Assembly: GCA_021789095.1 (NCBI GenBank)
Contig: JAJYJX010000100.1
Span: 1 to 9,371, forward strand
DNA: 9,371 bases
Source of the DNA: a bacterium
GTDB lineage: Bacteria; JAMCPX01
Direction: 5' to 3'
Below the pieces are notes generated by a model. It was not told the DNA's origin and searched no databases. It was given only the letters and a program-made list of their open reading frames with translations. Position numbers and translations under genes: made by a program. Positions 1 through 6,711 of the stretch are shown here, piece after piece (position 1 is the stretch's first letter; the number at the start of each line of letters is the position of its first letter).

Positions 1-16
1 CAGCGTCTTTATTTTT

Positions 17-304
17 TTAAGTGTTTTTTTTGTTTTTATTCTGCTCAATCCAGAGGTCTACGGCTCTCTGCGCGTTCAGCCAAAATTCTGGTGTGTTTCC
101 GAACAGGCGAGAAAGCCGCAAAGCCATGGACGGAGTGAGAGAACGCCTTTTGCGGAGTACCTCGTTGACCGTCTGTCGTGACACCCCTATTTTTCTTGCC
201 AGGCTTGCAGTAGTAAGCCCATAGTCCGGCATAAAATCCTTTGTCAGCATCTCTCCGGGATGGGTCGGTTTTGCCTTCCTTATACCAATGTTCCGTATGC
301 TCAT
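17..304 (-). CDS. higA: HigA-family antitoxin (XRE-type HTH protein)
   Basis: A 95-residue protein that should bind and neutralise the HigB ribonuclease and repress the pair's own promoter. It opens with the HigA-family signature PTHPGEML (residues 13-20). A helix-turn-helix follows at about 31-58 (LARKIGVSRQTVNEVL), then the usual PEFWLNAQRAVDL block (about 72-84). Length is typical of the short HigA/VapI type. The ATG at 304 is preceded by a near-ideal Shine-Dalgarno, AAGGAGGTG at 317-309, 6 nt after its core GGAGG. It lies 16 nt downstream of higB, giving the toxin-first order characteristic of HigBA. The strong ribosome site, against none for higB, would favour antitoxin excess (inference). 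The tail is rich in Lys and Asn (NKNKKNT), and the stop is close to the window edge, so any terminator is out of view. Family assignment is firm; activity is inferred. Confidence 0.93.
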   Translation of the reverse strand: MSIRNIGIRKAKPTHPGEMLTKDFMPDYGLTTASLARKIGVSRQTVNEVLRKRRSLTPSMALRLSRLFGNTPEFWLNAQRAVDLWIEQNKNKKNT

Positions 305-320
305 AATACACCTCCTTTCT

Positions 321-602
321 TTAGTGATAGTCTGTTATCTCAACATCATATGCATCTGCATCAACAAAGCGGAAACATATTCTCCATTGATCATTAATCC
401 TTATACTATGTTGGCCTAAACGGTCGCCGCCGATTTTTTCCAATTTATTACTTGGCGGTACCCTTAAATCTTCGACACACATCGCATAATCAATATATTC
501 CAGACGTCGTAAAGCCCTTTTTAAAATATCGCCTGGGAATCGCCGCGATTTACCGTTTATATAGAGTTCGCGAGTATGTTTTTCGGCAAACGTCTTAATC
601 AT
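321..602 (-). CDS. higB: HigB-family mRNA interferase toxin (RelE/ParE fold)
   Basis: A 93-residue toxin of the RelE/ParE superfamily, expected to cleave mRNA on the ribosome and to be held in check by the adjacent HigA. Family blocks are clear: MIKTFAEKHT at the N-terminus, RRFPGDILKRALRRL (about 20-34), LRVPPSNKLEKIGGDR (about 47-62), and the near-invariant end GQHSIRINDQWRICFRF followed by DVEITDYH. The frame is open upstream to 731, but family N-termini begin at MIK, so ATG 602 is chosen. The upstream part is another frame of a dead recombinase gene. No Shine-Dalgarno precedes ATG 602. The predicted promoter would start transcription at about 603-604, so the mRNA may be leaderless or nearly so. 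The protein looks intact, with no truncation. Confidence 0.93.
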   Translation of the reverse strand: MIKTFAEKHTRELYINGKSRRFPGDILKRALRRLEYIDYAMCVEDLRVPPSNKLEKIGGDRLGQHSIRINDQWRICFRFVDADAYDVEITDYH

Positions 603-609
603 TAGTATA

Positions 610-638
610 TATGTAACGAGTCTCGTGACAGTTGTCAA
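610..638 (-). promoter_or_regulatory. Predicted sigma70-type promoter of higBA
   Basis: A perfect -35 TTGACA (638-633) is followed by a 17-nt spacer and a weak -10 TACATA (615-610) on the minus strand. Predicted initiation is at about 603-604, immediately before the higB ATG. The weak -10 and the inverted repeat in the spacer fit a repressible promoter. It lies just downstream of the recombinase remnant. Confidence 0.5.
612..630. promoter_or_regulatory. Inverted-repeat operator candidate for HigA
   Basis: TGTAACGAGTCTCGTGACA is a 19-nt inverted repeat centred on base 621. Eight of nine arm positions pair, and the inner ACGAG/CTCGT arms are perfect. It fills the spacer and touches the -10 of the predicted higBA promoter, where a bound HTH antitoxin dimer would block RNA polymerase. 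HigA-family antitoxins are known to autoregulate through palindromes at their own promoter; that this one is bound by HigA is inference. Confidence 0.55.
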
Positions 639-666
639 GAGAAGATTTATTTGCTGTTCATCCAAT

Positions 667-872
667 TCAATTAGATATGCTTTTACGGTTAATCCTGAGC
701 TTTCGGGCTGCATCGCGGTAGCTCCATCCACTTTTGACCATCCTTATCGCATCGTCAGGTATGTCTGGACGATATCGAGCCCCCTACCCTTCGCAAACTT
801 CTTGAGCGGCTCAAGCTGGTGCTCGAACTCCTGCTTATCCGTGCTGACCCTGAGATATAGGTCTGCTTTTAC
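667..872 (-). pseudogene. Degraded serine recombinase (resolvase/invertase) remnant
   Basis: Two frames carry pieces of a small serine recombinase. From 872 to 744 the translation reads KADLYLRVSTDKQEFEHQL, then EPLKKFAKGRGLDIVQTY, ending at a TAA. This matches the catalytic N-terminus of the family, where the Ser of R-V-S-T is the nucleophile. From 759 to 667, one frame over, it reads PDDAIRMVKSGWSYRDAA then RKLRINRKSISN and stops; this resembles the C-terminal DNA-binding HTH. About 100 residues of the middle catalytic domain are missing, the two parts are frameshifted, and no credible start codon exists, as a TAG lies just upstream. It cannot encode a working enzyme. The first bases overlap the stop of the nucleotidyltransferase gene. 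Family assignment of the N-terminal part is good; that both pieces come from one gene is inference. Confidence 0.75.
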
Positions 873-1564
873 CTATGCCGGCCACGGGAATGATGGGGTT
901 TCTGTCCTTGATTTTGTTTGAGTTCTTGAGTGGATATTCTTTGTAAGTATTCTTTTGTAACATCCTTGAGAAAGGATTTTATTTCGGATGCTGAATATGC
1001 TTGCTTTATAAATTCGATAGGTGATTCGATCATATCGCTATAGTAAGTTACTTGTTGCAAAAAGAGCGCTTCATTGAATTCGCCGGCAAATTTCTTCTTC
1101 GCGAGCCCTATAATTTTATCGAGGGTTGTATGTCTGTCTTTCAATAAACAGAATATGTCGACATAATCGCGCCAGACAGCCCTTCTTGCGATGGTATGCG
1201 CTTTATCGGCTGCGATATCATCAATTGACGCAAGGCTTAAGGAATCGGTTTTGATTAAAGGAAACAGCGGCTTGAAATAGTACCAGACAAAGGTAACTTC
1301 TACGTTCTCTTTTGTTTTGAAGCTTATCTGGTCTGAGGTATTGACGTAATAATCCACCTGTCCAAAGGTTCTTTTAACGTTTTGCTTAAACACATTGGAT
1401 ATCGGTTTTTCAATGAACACGTCGAAATCAACCGATTTTCTATGGTTCAACTGTAGTGCGAGTGCTGTACCGCCCGCAAGGTAGCCGTGGTCTCTGAAAT
1501 CAGAGAGTGATTTATAAACCTTGAGCCTATCTCTGTTCAATATTTCTTGGTATATTCCTGACAT
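869..1564 (-). CDS. Nucleotidyltransferase, AbiEii/AbiGii toxin family
   Basis: A 231-residue member of the AbiEii/AbiGii (DUF1814) nucleotidyltransferases, the toxin half of AbiE-type abortive-infection or toxin-antitoxin systems; characterised relatives add nucleotides to tRNA. The DNA polymerase beta-like active site is visible: GGTALAL (31-37), then HRKSVDFDVF with metal-binding Asp47 and Asp49. The family C-terminal motif follows, with Lys121 in AADKAHTIARRAVWRD and RDYVDIF (132-138). It is shorter than classical AbiEii (about 300 residues) but has all core motifs. Start ATG 1564 has GAAAGG 4 nt upstream and lies inside the partner gene, a 38-nt overlap that implies coupling. The last 20 or so residues (rich in Gln, His, Arg) look unconstrained and end beside the recombinase remnant, so the C-terminus may have been altered there. 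Its substrate and role here are inferred. Confidence 0.88.
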   Translation of the reverse strand: MSGIYQEILNRDRLKVYKSLSDFRDHGYLAGGTALALQLNHRKSVDFDVFIEKPISNVFKQNVKRTFGQVDYYVNTSDQISFKTKENVEVTFVWYYFKPLFPLIKTDSLSLASIDDIAADKAHTIARRAVWRDYVDIFCLLKDRHTTLDKIIGLAKKKFAGEFNEALFLQQVTYYSDMIESPIEFIKQAYSASEIKSFLKDVTKEYLQRISTQELKQNQGQKPHHSRGRHR

Positions 1565-1865
1565 AAAGCCTTTCGTCTAAATGAACGGTTTCTAAATTCA
1601 AAATAAAGTTCTTTATAAAATAGAAACGGGAGCGATCATAGTCTTTATACGGAACCGTGGTAAAGACCTTTCTAAGATCATCCCGGGTATATACTTGTAA
1701 TAGCCAGATAATATCTTCCATTCTTCCATAAGCAAATACCTGATGAACGATATAACCCTTATCTCGCTTAATATCGAGATGATGGATGTTCGCTGACCAG
1801 AGTACTGCCTGGAGTCTCTCCGGGATTCTTTTTCTTTCGTGAGTTTGTTTATAAATTGTTGTCAT
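1527..1865 (-). CDS. DUF6922-like protein, probable antitoxin partner
   Basis: A 112-residue protein resembling the DUF6922 domain found next to AbiEii-type nucleotidyltransferases. The recognisable core is AVLWSANIHHLDIKRDKG (about 20-37), then VHQVFAYGRMEDIIWLL (about 40-56) and YTRDDLRKVF. After about residue 75 there is a basic and aromatic segment (YDRSRFYFIKNF). No membrane segment, signal peptide or clear HTH is seen, unlike classical AbiEi antitoxins with an N-terminal winged helix. ATG 1865 is supported by AGAAAGG 3 nt upstream. Its 3' end overlaps the nucleotidyltransferase gene by 38 nt in another frame, the arrangement expected of a toxin-antitoxin pair. The antitoxin role comes from position and family context and has not been shown. 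Confidence 0.7.
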   Translation of the reverse strand: MTTIYKQTHERKRIPERLQAVLWSANIHHLDIKRDKGYIVHQVFAYGRMEDIIWLLQVYTRDDLRKVFTTVPYKDYDRSRFYFIKNFILNLETVHLDERLYVRNIPRNIEQR

Positions 1866-1882
1866 AATCCTTTCTAGTAAAT

Positions 1883-1910
1883 ATTATAGCATAGCTTCAT
1901 AAAACATCAA
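1883..1910 (-). promoter_or_regulatory. Predicted extended -10 promoter of the AbiE-like pair
   Basis: TGCTATAAT at 1891-1883 is a perfect extended -10 (TGnTATAAT). A fair -35, TTGATG (1910-1905), sits 16 nt upstream. Initiation is expected near 1876, giving a leader of about 11 nt that consists almost wholly of the Shine-Dalgarno. The two toxin genes should therefore be transcribed independently of the chaperone operon. The promoter starts within a few bases of the end of the upstream HTH remnant. Confidence 0.65.
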
Positions 1911-1918
1911 TGGCAGGA

Positions 1919-2086
1919 TCATATACCTTTCAGCAAATTTATAACGCTTACATGGCTGACCCCAAGACGAGGGGCTACGGCTCTTATTTTCATACCCTGT
2001 TTAACCAGCTTTAGGGCTTGCACGCGCTTTTTTGATGTAATCCCCGGACATCCGGACTTTTGCCGGAGCGCTTTAACCTTCGTCAA
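1919..2086 (-). pseudogene. HTH fragment resembling a serine-resolvase C-terminus
   Basis: An open frame of 55 codons, too short to be an intact family member. After a basic lead (KALRQKSGCPGITSKKR, about 6-21) comes a clear helix-turn-helix, ALKLVKQGMKIRAVAPRL then GVSHVSVINLLKGI and stop. A Gly/Pro-containing basic linker followed by HTH and an early stop is how serine resolvases end, so the best reading is a C-terminal remnant of one; a transposase or small regulator HTH is possible. The only possible start is TTG 2086, with GAAGG close upstream, overlapping the mqnC stop by 4 nt (TTGA). A real translationally coupled mini-HTH protein therefore cannot be excluded. Aligned with the HTH of the other recombinase remnant, 9 of 27 positions match and most others are conservative. 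Confidence 0.5.
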
Positions 2087-3123
2087 AATACCTTCAGAGT
2101 GTCGTAAAACGTATTGCGCTGGACAGGTGTGAACCCTGCGTCCTTTATGAGCTGCACGATCTCGTCCCGCTGTGCCACCAACCTGTGCCCTGCAAGCCTC
2201 ATTACGTTCTCTTCAAAAAGCAGGCTGCCCAGATCGTTTGCTCCGAAGTACAATGAAAGCTGGCCTATGTCCTTGCCCTGGGACGACCATGATGCCTGTA
2301 CGTTCTCAAAATTATCAAGATAAAGCCGTGCAAGGGCAACGATCCGCAGATACATCTCAGCGCTGTGCACTGCTGTAATCTTTTTGCCGAGCGCGGTGTT
2401 TGCCGGTTTGAAGTCCCATGCTATAAATGCCGTAAAGCCGTGCGTTTTGTCCTGCAGCTTTCGCAGCCTGTCAAGGTGCTCCACAATCTCTTCAGGTGTT
2501 TCCACATGCCCGTACATCATGGTTGCTGTTGTTGGTATGCCCATGCCGTGTGCGGTTTCCATCACGGACAGCCATGCATCAACGGGAGGTTTCGCAGGGC
2601 TTATGGCCTTCCTGACCCGCTCCACAAGAACTTCAGCCCCGCCGCCTGGTATTGACATGAGCCCTGCCGACCTTAATTCCGCAATAACGTCTTTTACATT
2701 CATGGCCGAAACCTCTGCCATCCTTATGATCTCAGGCGGAGAGAACGCATGTATGTGCATACCAGGGTAGTTGTCCCTTATGAATGAAATAAACGATGTG
2801 TAATAATCCAGTTTTAGATCAGGATGCATGCCGCCCTGCAGCAGTACCGTTGTAACGCCGTTTTCAGATGCCGCATCAAGCTTGTTCCTGAGTTCTTTTA
2901 AGTCCATTACGTATGCATCCTTGTGACCTTTCGGCCTGTAAAACGCGCAGAAAAGGCACCCGACATCGCAGACATTTGTATAATTTATGTTCGTGTCCAT
3001 GACAAAGCTTACAACATGCTCAGGATGCACGGACATTCTCGTATCATGAGCATGCCTGCCGAGTGAAAGCAGGGGCTCTGATTTGAATAATTTTATCGCT
3101 TCCGCTTTAGTCAATCTTTTCAT
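2083..3123 (-). CDS. mqnC: Cyclic dehypoxanthinyl futalosine synthase MqnC (radical SAM)
   Basis: A 346-residue cytoplasmic radical SAM enzyme of the futalosine route to menaquinone, converting dehypoxanthine futalosine to its cyclic form. The 4Fe-4S motif C-x3-C-x2-C is Cys52, Cys56, Cys59 in NYTNVCDVGCLFCAFYR. Other MqnC landmarks are LLQGGMHPDLKLDYY (about 94-108), HAFSPPEI, SIPGGGAEVLVERVR, TTATMMYGHVETPEE, QASWSSQGKDIGQL and FGANDLGSLLFEENV. The phrase CAFYR and the QASW block favour MqnC over its paralogue MqnE. Length and ends match the family. It is the last gene of the chaperone block, 21 nt after the receiver gene, with only a weak ribosome site (GGAT). No other menaquinone gene is in the window, so co-expression with chaperones is notable. 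Function is confident; the regulatory link is inferred. Confidence 0.95.
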   Translation of the reverse strand: MKRLTKAEAIKLFKSEPLLSLGRHAHDTRMSVHPEHVVSFVMDTNINYTNVCDVGCLFCAFYRPKGHKDAYVMDLKELRNKLDAASENGVTTVLLQGGMHPDLKLDYYTSFISFIRDNYPGMHIHAFSPPEIIRMAEVSAMNVKDVIAELRSAGLMSIPGGGAEVLVERVRKAISPAKPPVDAWLSVMETAHGMGIPTTATMMYGHVETPEEIVEHLDRLRKLQDKTHGFTAFIAWDFKPANTALGKKITAVHSAEMYLRIVALARLYLDNFENVQASWSSQGKDIGQLSLYFGANDLGSLLFEENVMRLAGHRLVAQRDEIVQLIKDAGFTPVQRNTFYDTLKVF

Positions 3124-3144
3124 TGATCCAGGATATGGTGAGTA

Positions 3145-3711
3145 TTATGCAACAGGACGGATCCTGTTTATGACATCAAGCAGCCTCTTGCCGAATTGCT
3201 CCTTATCAGCGGTGTTTCCCTTGTTAAGGTATGCAGCCGGTCTTGTGATATCCATTATCTTCTTGAAATTCTCGTCACATTTTACAACAGAGAAGAACAC
3301 GATTGGTATTTTCTGGGCTAACTTAAGGCCGGCTTCCAGCGCGCGTACCGTCCTTGCCGCATCGATGCCGTTTATAATGGGCATATTTACATCAAGTATT
3401 ATAAGATCAACCTGCGCCTTGTTTTTAAGCAGTTCACTGAGCTGTGAAAGGAAAACCCTGCCGTTTTCACTCTCTATAATATCTTTTGCTATACCGCTGC
3501 TGGTAATAAGTTCGGTAACCTGTTTTCTTGTTATTGCAGAATCATCGGAAATGAGAACCCTGTCCATTGTCTTCTTTTTGAACTCTTTCTGGGACAGATC
3601 AAGACCGCATTCAGTGCAGTGTATTCTCTCCTCCCCACCTGTTATCATAACAAATGGATCGACCATCTCGCCGCAGCTTGGACAAAAGACTTTTGGAACC
3701 CGGTCTGTCAT
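3145..3711 (-). CDS. Zinc-ribbon plus receiver-domain protein (single-domain response regulator)
   Basis: A 188-residue protein with two parts. Residues 1-45 form a zinc-ribbon-like module: Cys10-x2-Cys13 and Cys32-x2-Cys35. Residues about 50-185 are a CheY-like receiver: acidic pair Asp56/Asp57 (RVLISDDSA), phosphoacceptor Asp107 (LIILDVNMPIING), Ser141 (VFFS) and Lys164 (YLNKG). All positions needed for phosphorylation are present. There is no output domain after the receiver, so it may act through the zinc ribbon or by protein contact. No histidine kinase gene is nearby. It starts 10 nt after dnaJ and ends 21 nt before mqnC. ATG 3711 has no Shine-Dalgarno (upstream bases are pyrimidine-rich), suggesting reinitiation after dnaJ. 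The domain reading is firm; the pathway it serves is unknown. Confidence 0.85.
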   Translation of the reverse strand: MTDRVPKVFCPSCGEMVDPFVMITGGEERIHCTECGLDLSQKEFKKKTMDRVLISDDSAITRKQVTELITSSGIAKDIIESENGRVFLSQLSELLKNKAQVDLIILDVNMPIINGIDAARTVRALEAGLKLAQKIPIVFFSVVKCDENFKKIMDITRPAAYLNKGNTADKEQFGKRLLDVINRIRPVA

Positions 3712-3721
3712 ATAGGGAGAT

Positions 3722-4825
3722 TTATTGGAAAAGGTCCTTTACCTTGTCAAAGACGCCTTTTGAATTGTTCTTGCTATAAATCCTTGAGATTTCATCAAAC
3801 TCTTTTAATAGTTCTTTCTGCCTGTCCGTTATATGCTTTGGTACTTCTATGTGAATCCTTATGATCTGATCGCCCTTTCTTTTATCATAAGGGCTGCTCA
3901 CGCCTTTATGTTTCAAAACAAATACCTCGCCTGAATCCGTACCGGCAGGGATCTTCAGTTCTTCCTCACCGTACAGCGTATGCACCTTTATTGCATCACC
4001 GAGTATTGCCTGTGCATAAGATATGAATATGTCCACTATAATATCCTGCCCATCCCTCTTGAAAACCGGGTGATCCTTGACCTTTATAATTACATGCAGA
4101 TCCCCTGCGGGACCGCCGTTATAACCCTCGCTGCCCTTTCCCTGTATCCTGAGCACGCTGTCGTTATCAACACCGGGAGGTATATGAACCTTTATTGTTT
4201 CCTCTTTTAAAACCCTGCCGGTACCGCTGCAGTCCCTGCATTTGTCGGGTATCTCATAACCGCTTCCGTTGCATACGCGGCATGTCTTTGTCACGGTAAG
4301 GAACCCCTGCCGGTAGTTTACCTGACCTGCTCCGCCGCATGTCCTGCATGTGTTCGGTTTTGTCCCCGGCTTTGCACCAGTACCGGAACAAGCATCGCAT
4401 ACACCGGTGCGTTTTATATTGAATTCCTTTTCTATACCCATGACAGCCTGTTCGAATTCAAGTTCAAGCACTGCTTCAACATCCTTGCCCCTGACCTTTC
4501 TGTTCCTTGAGGACCTTCTGCCGCCGAAGAAATCGCTGAACACATCGCCTATCAGATCTTCAAATATGGATCCGCCGAAAATATCTTCGTGTCCGGTCCC
4601 TATTCTCTCAAAATTATCGCCGTACATGTCATAACTGGACCGCTTGTCCGGATTGCCCAAAACGCTGTAAGCCTCGTTTATCTCCTTGAACTTTTCCTCC
4701 GAGGTCTTGTCACCGTTTGTCCTGTCAGGATGATACTGCAGTGCAAGCTTTCTGTATGCCTTCTTTATATCTGCGTCTGCCGCATCCCTCGGCACACCGA
4801 GTATTTCGTAATAATTCCTTTTCAT
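3722..4825 (-). CDS. dnaJ: Chaperone protein DnaJ (Hsp40)
   Basis: A 367-residue type I Hsp40 co-chaperone that delivers substrates to DnaK and stimulates its ATPase. Numbering from ATG 4825: the J domain spans about 3-68 with His32-Pro33-Asp34 (QYHPDRTNGD). A short Gly/Phe stretch at about 74-102 (GHEDIFGGSIFE) follows, then a complete zinc region with four C-x2-C pairs (about 143-146, 160-163, 182-185, 196-199). Substrate-binding C-terminal domains run to about 340. The dnaK stop and this ATG share one base (TGATG), typical of translational coupling. A TTG one codon upstream is also in frame, but ATG is preferred. A purine-rich GAGGAG lies about 14 nt before the ATG, rather far. The Gly/Phe region is shorter than in E. 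coli DnaJ (376 residues overall); otherwise the protein is canonical. Confidence 0.97.
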   Translation of the reverse strand: MKRNYYEILGVPRDAADADIKKAYRKLALQYHPDRTNGDKTSEEKFKEINEAYSVLGNPDKRSSYDMYGDNFERIGTGHEDIFGGSIFEDLIGDVFSDFFGGRRSSRNRKVRGKDVEAVLELEFEQAVMGIEKEFNIKRTGVCDACSGTGAKPGTKPNTCRTCGGAGQVNYRQGFLTVTKTCRVCNGSGYEIPDKCRDCSGTGRVLKEETIKVHIPPGVDNDSVLRIQGKGSEGYNGGPAGDLHVIIKVKDHPVFKRDGQDIIVDIFISYAQAILGDAIKVHTLYGEEELKIPAGTDSGEVFVLKHKGVSSPYDKRKGDQIIRIHIEVPKHITDRQKELLKEFDEISRIYSKNNSKGVFDKVKDLFQ

Positions 4826-6654
4826 CAATCTGCTTTCTTCTCCTCTGCTTCGACCTTTTGATAGAGCATCTCAGCTATCTTATGAGACAATGAGCTCAGT
4901 GTTTTAACCGCTGTGTCAAGAACTCCGACATCATCGGTATCCCTGTTCTTGCGCAGGTCCTCCATTGCCGCCACAATGTTATTATAATCATCTTTGGAAA
5001 GCATATCCTTGTATTCGTTCAGGGAGCGCGTTGTCGCATATATGAGTCCGTCTGCCTTATTGCGCAGATCAACAAGTTCCTTCCTTTTCTTATCATCCAT
5101 CTCATGCTGCTGTGCGTCGCTGATGATCTTATTTATCTGTTCCTCGGACAATCCGCTGCCAGCCGTAATCTTCACCTTCTGTTCCTTGCCTGTACCGAGA
5201 TCCTTTGCCCTGACATGCAGTATGCCGTTTGCATCTATGTCAAAAGTCACATCTATCTGCGGCAGCCCCCTGGGAGCAGGCGGAATGCCGATAAGCTGGA
5301 ACTTTGCAAGGCTCTGATTGTCCTTTGCAAGCTCCCTCTCTCCCTGCAGGATATGTATATTAACAAAATCCTGGTCATCTTCAGTGGTTGAAAAGACCAT
5401 GGTTTTCTTTGTAGGAACAGTGGTATTCCTCGGTATAATCTTTGTAAAGACGCCCCCCTGTGTCTCCACGCCGAGGGAAAGGGGCGTTACATCAAGCAGT
5501 ATGACATCTTTTACTGTGCCTTTCAGCACAGCGCCCTGGATAGCTGCACCCATGGCAACGACCTCATCCGGATTAACTTCCTTCACAGGCGGCTTGCCGA
5601 AAATTGCTTCTGCCTTTTTTACAACCGCGGGCATCCTGGTCATGCCTCCGACAAGAATTACATTATTTATGTCCTCCCTTTTAAGGTTTGCGTCCTTCAG
5701 TGCAAGTTCACAGGGTTCTGCAAGTCTATCCAGAAAATGCTGAACAAGGGATTCTAACTGCGTACGCGTTATTGTCTTTGTAAGGTGCTTTGGTCCCGAT
5801 GCATCGGCTGCAATAAAAGGAAGGTTGATCTCTGTCTCCTTCAATGTTGAAAGCTCCATCTTTGCCTTTTCCGAAGCATCCTTTACCCTCTGCATTGCCA
5901 TTTTGTCCCCGAAAATGTCAATGGACGTTTGCTGTTTAAAATCCTCAACAAGCCAGCCGGACAATGCCCTGTCAAAGTCTTCACCACCGAGAAATGTATT
6001 ACCGTTTGTAGCCAGTACCTCAAAAACACCATCGTTGAGCTCAAGTATGGATATATCAAAGGTACCGCCGCCCAGGTCAAATACGGCTATTTTAAGGTTC
6101 TGGCTCTTGTTTAGTCCGTAGGTAAGCGAGGCCGCAGTAGGTTCATTTATAATCCTGAGAACATTCAATCCTGCTATCCTTCCGGCATCCTTTGTCGCCT
6201 GCCTCTGGCTGTCATTGAAGTACGCCGGTACCGTGATAACAGCGTCCTCTATCTTTTCACCAAGAAAATCCTCGGCATATTCCTTCATCCTGGACAGTAT
6301 ATATGCCGATATCTCCGACGGGCTCATTTTCTTACTCCCGACCTCAACCCATGCATCATCATTATCCGCAGGTATGATCCTGTAAGATGCTATCTTCTTT
6401 GTTTGATCAACCTCATGGGAATTAAACTTCCTTCCTATCAGCCTTTTAACCGCAAAAATGGTATTTTCGGCATTTGTAACAGCCTGCCGTTTGGCAAGAT
6501 TGCCCACCAGCAAGGTCCCCTTCTCATTTATTGCAACCATAGACGGAGTTGTTCTTCCGCCCTCTGAATTGGGAATAACTACAGGTGTATCACCTTCCAT
6601 ATAAGCGACACAGGAATACGATGTGCCAAGGTCAATACCTATTGTTCTGCCCAT
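4825..6654 (-). CDS. dnaK: Chaperone protein DnaK (Hsp70)
   Basis: A 609-residue ATP-dependent cytosolic chaperone. The nucleotide-binding domain spans about 1-380: phosphate-1 loop [11 protein letters not shown] (6-16), RRLIG-type motif KRLIGRKF (70-77), [13 protein letters not shown] (142-154), phosphate-2 loop [11 protein letters not shown] (192-202) and [10 protein letters not shown] (335-344). The hydrophobic linker [12 protein letters not shown] (384-395) leads into the substrate-binding beta domain and a helical lid (about 500-600). The commonest GTTNS of phosphate-1 is GTSYS here (Ser12, Tyr13). The protein ends shortly after the lid (EAEEKKAD), without the disordered Gly-rich tail and acidic terminal motif of E. 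coli DnaK (638 residues). ATG 6654 has a GGGGG run 3 nt upstream. It lies 58 nt after grpE and overlaps dnaJ by one base. Identity is certain; the missing tail suggests altered client handling (inference). Confidence 0.98.
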   Translation of the reverse strand: MGRTIGIDLGTSYSCVAYMEGDTPVVIPNSEGGRTTPSMVAINEKGTLLVGNLAKRQAVTNAENTIFAVKRLIGRKFNSHEVDQTKKIASYRIIPADNDDAWVEVGSKKMSPSEISAYILSRMKEYAEDFLGEKIEDAVITVPAYFNDSQRQATKDAGRIAGLNVLRIINEPTAASLTYGLNKSQNLKIAVFDLGGGTFDISILELNDGVFEVLATNGNTFLGGEDFDRALSGWLVEDFKQQTSIDIFGDKMAMQRVKDASEKAKMELSTLKETEINLPFIAADASGPKHLTKTITRTQLESLVQHFLDRLAEPCELALKDANLKREDINNVILVGGMTRMPAVVKKAEAIFGKPPVKEVNPDEVVAMGAAIQGAVLKGTVKDVILLDVTPLSLGVETQGGVFTKIIPRNTTVPTKKTMVFSTTEDDQDFVNIHILQGERELAKDNQSLAKFQLIGIPPAPRGLPQIDVTFDIDANGILHVRAKDLGTGKEQKVKITAGSGLSEEQINKIISDAQQHEMDDKKRKELVDLRNKADGLIYATTRSLNEYKDMLSKDDYNNIVAAMEDLRKNRDTDDVGVLDTAVKTLSSLSHKIAEMLYQKVEAEEKKAD

Positions 6655-6711
6655 TTACCCCCACACACACATACATAAATTATATTCGTGAATGCCTTAA
6701 AAATCTTCATA

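Larger units (their letters stand above)
17..2086 (-). other. Accessory region with two toxin modules and recombinase remnants
   Basis: Between the mqnC stop and the window start, every element is defence-type or recombination-derived: HTH remnant, AbiE-like pair, recombinase remnant, HigBA pair, all on the minus strand. Both toxin modules have their own promoters. No terminal inverted repeats, flanking target duplications or attachment site could be identified, and the far boundary is outside the window. The grouping as one island is inference. Confidence 0.4.

Noticed and set aside
45-311. Minus-strand ORF overlapping higA in another frame
   Set aside because: It shadows a well-supported HigA, and its product shows no recognisable motif.
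321-731. higB extended upstream to ATG 731 (136 residues)
   Set aside because: HigB proteins begin at the MIKxFA motif. The 43 extra residues are another frame of the recombinase HTH remnant and span the predicted promoter.
625-921. Plus-strand ORF of 98 codons across the recombinase remnant
   Set aside because: The opposite strand carries recognisable recombinase sequence; the plus translation has no family-like features.
1946-2066. GC-rich hairpins (TCCGG...CCGGA, CCCC...GGGG) downstream of mqnC as intrinsic terminators
   Set aside because: Stems are only 4-5 bp and no T-tract follows on the minus strand; they are explained by the HTH coding remnant.
4826-4828. TTG one codon before ATG as the dnaJ start
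   Set aside because: It is in frame, but the adjacent ATG gives the usual DnaJ N-terminus ([10 protein letters not shown]) and the TGATG coupling with dnaK.
4994-6121. Several plus-strand ORFs opposite dnaK
   Set aside because: They are antisense to a certain gene, have shadow composition rich in Ser, Leu and Cys, and no start signals or motifs.
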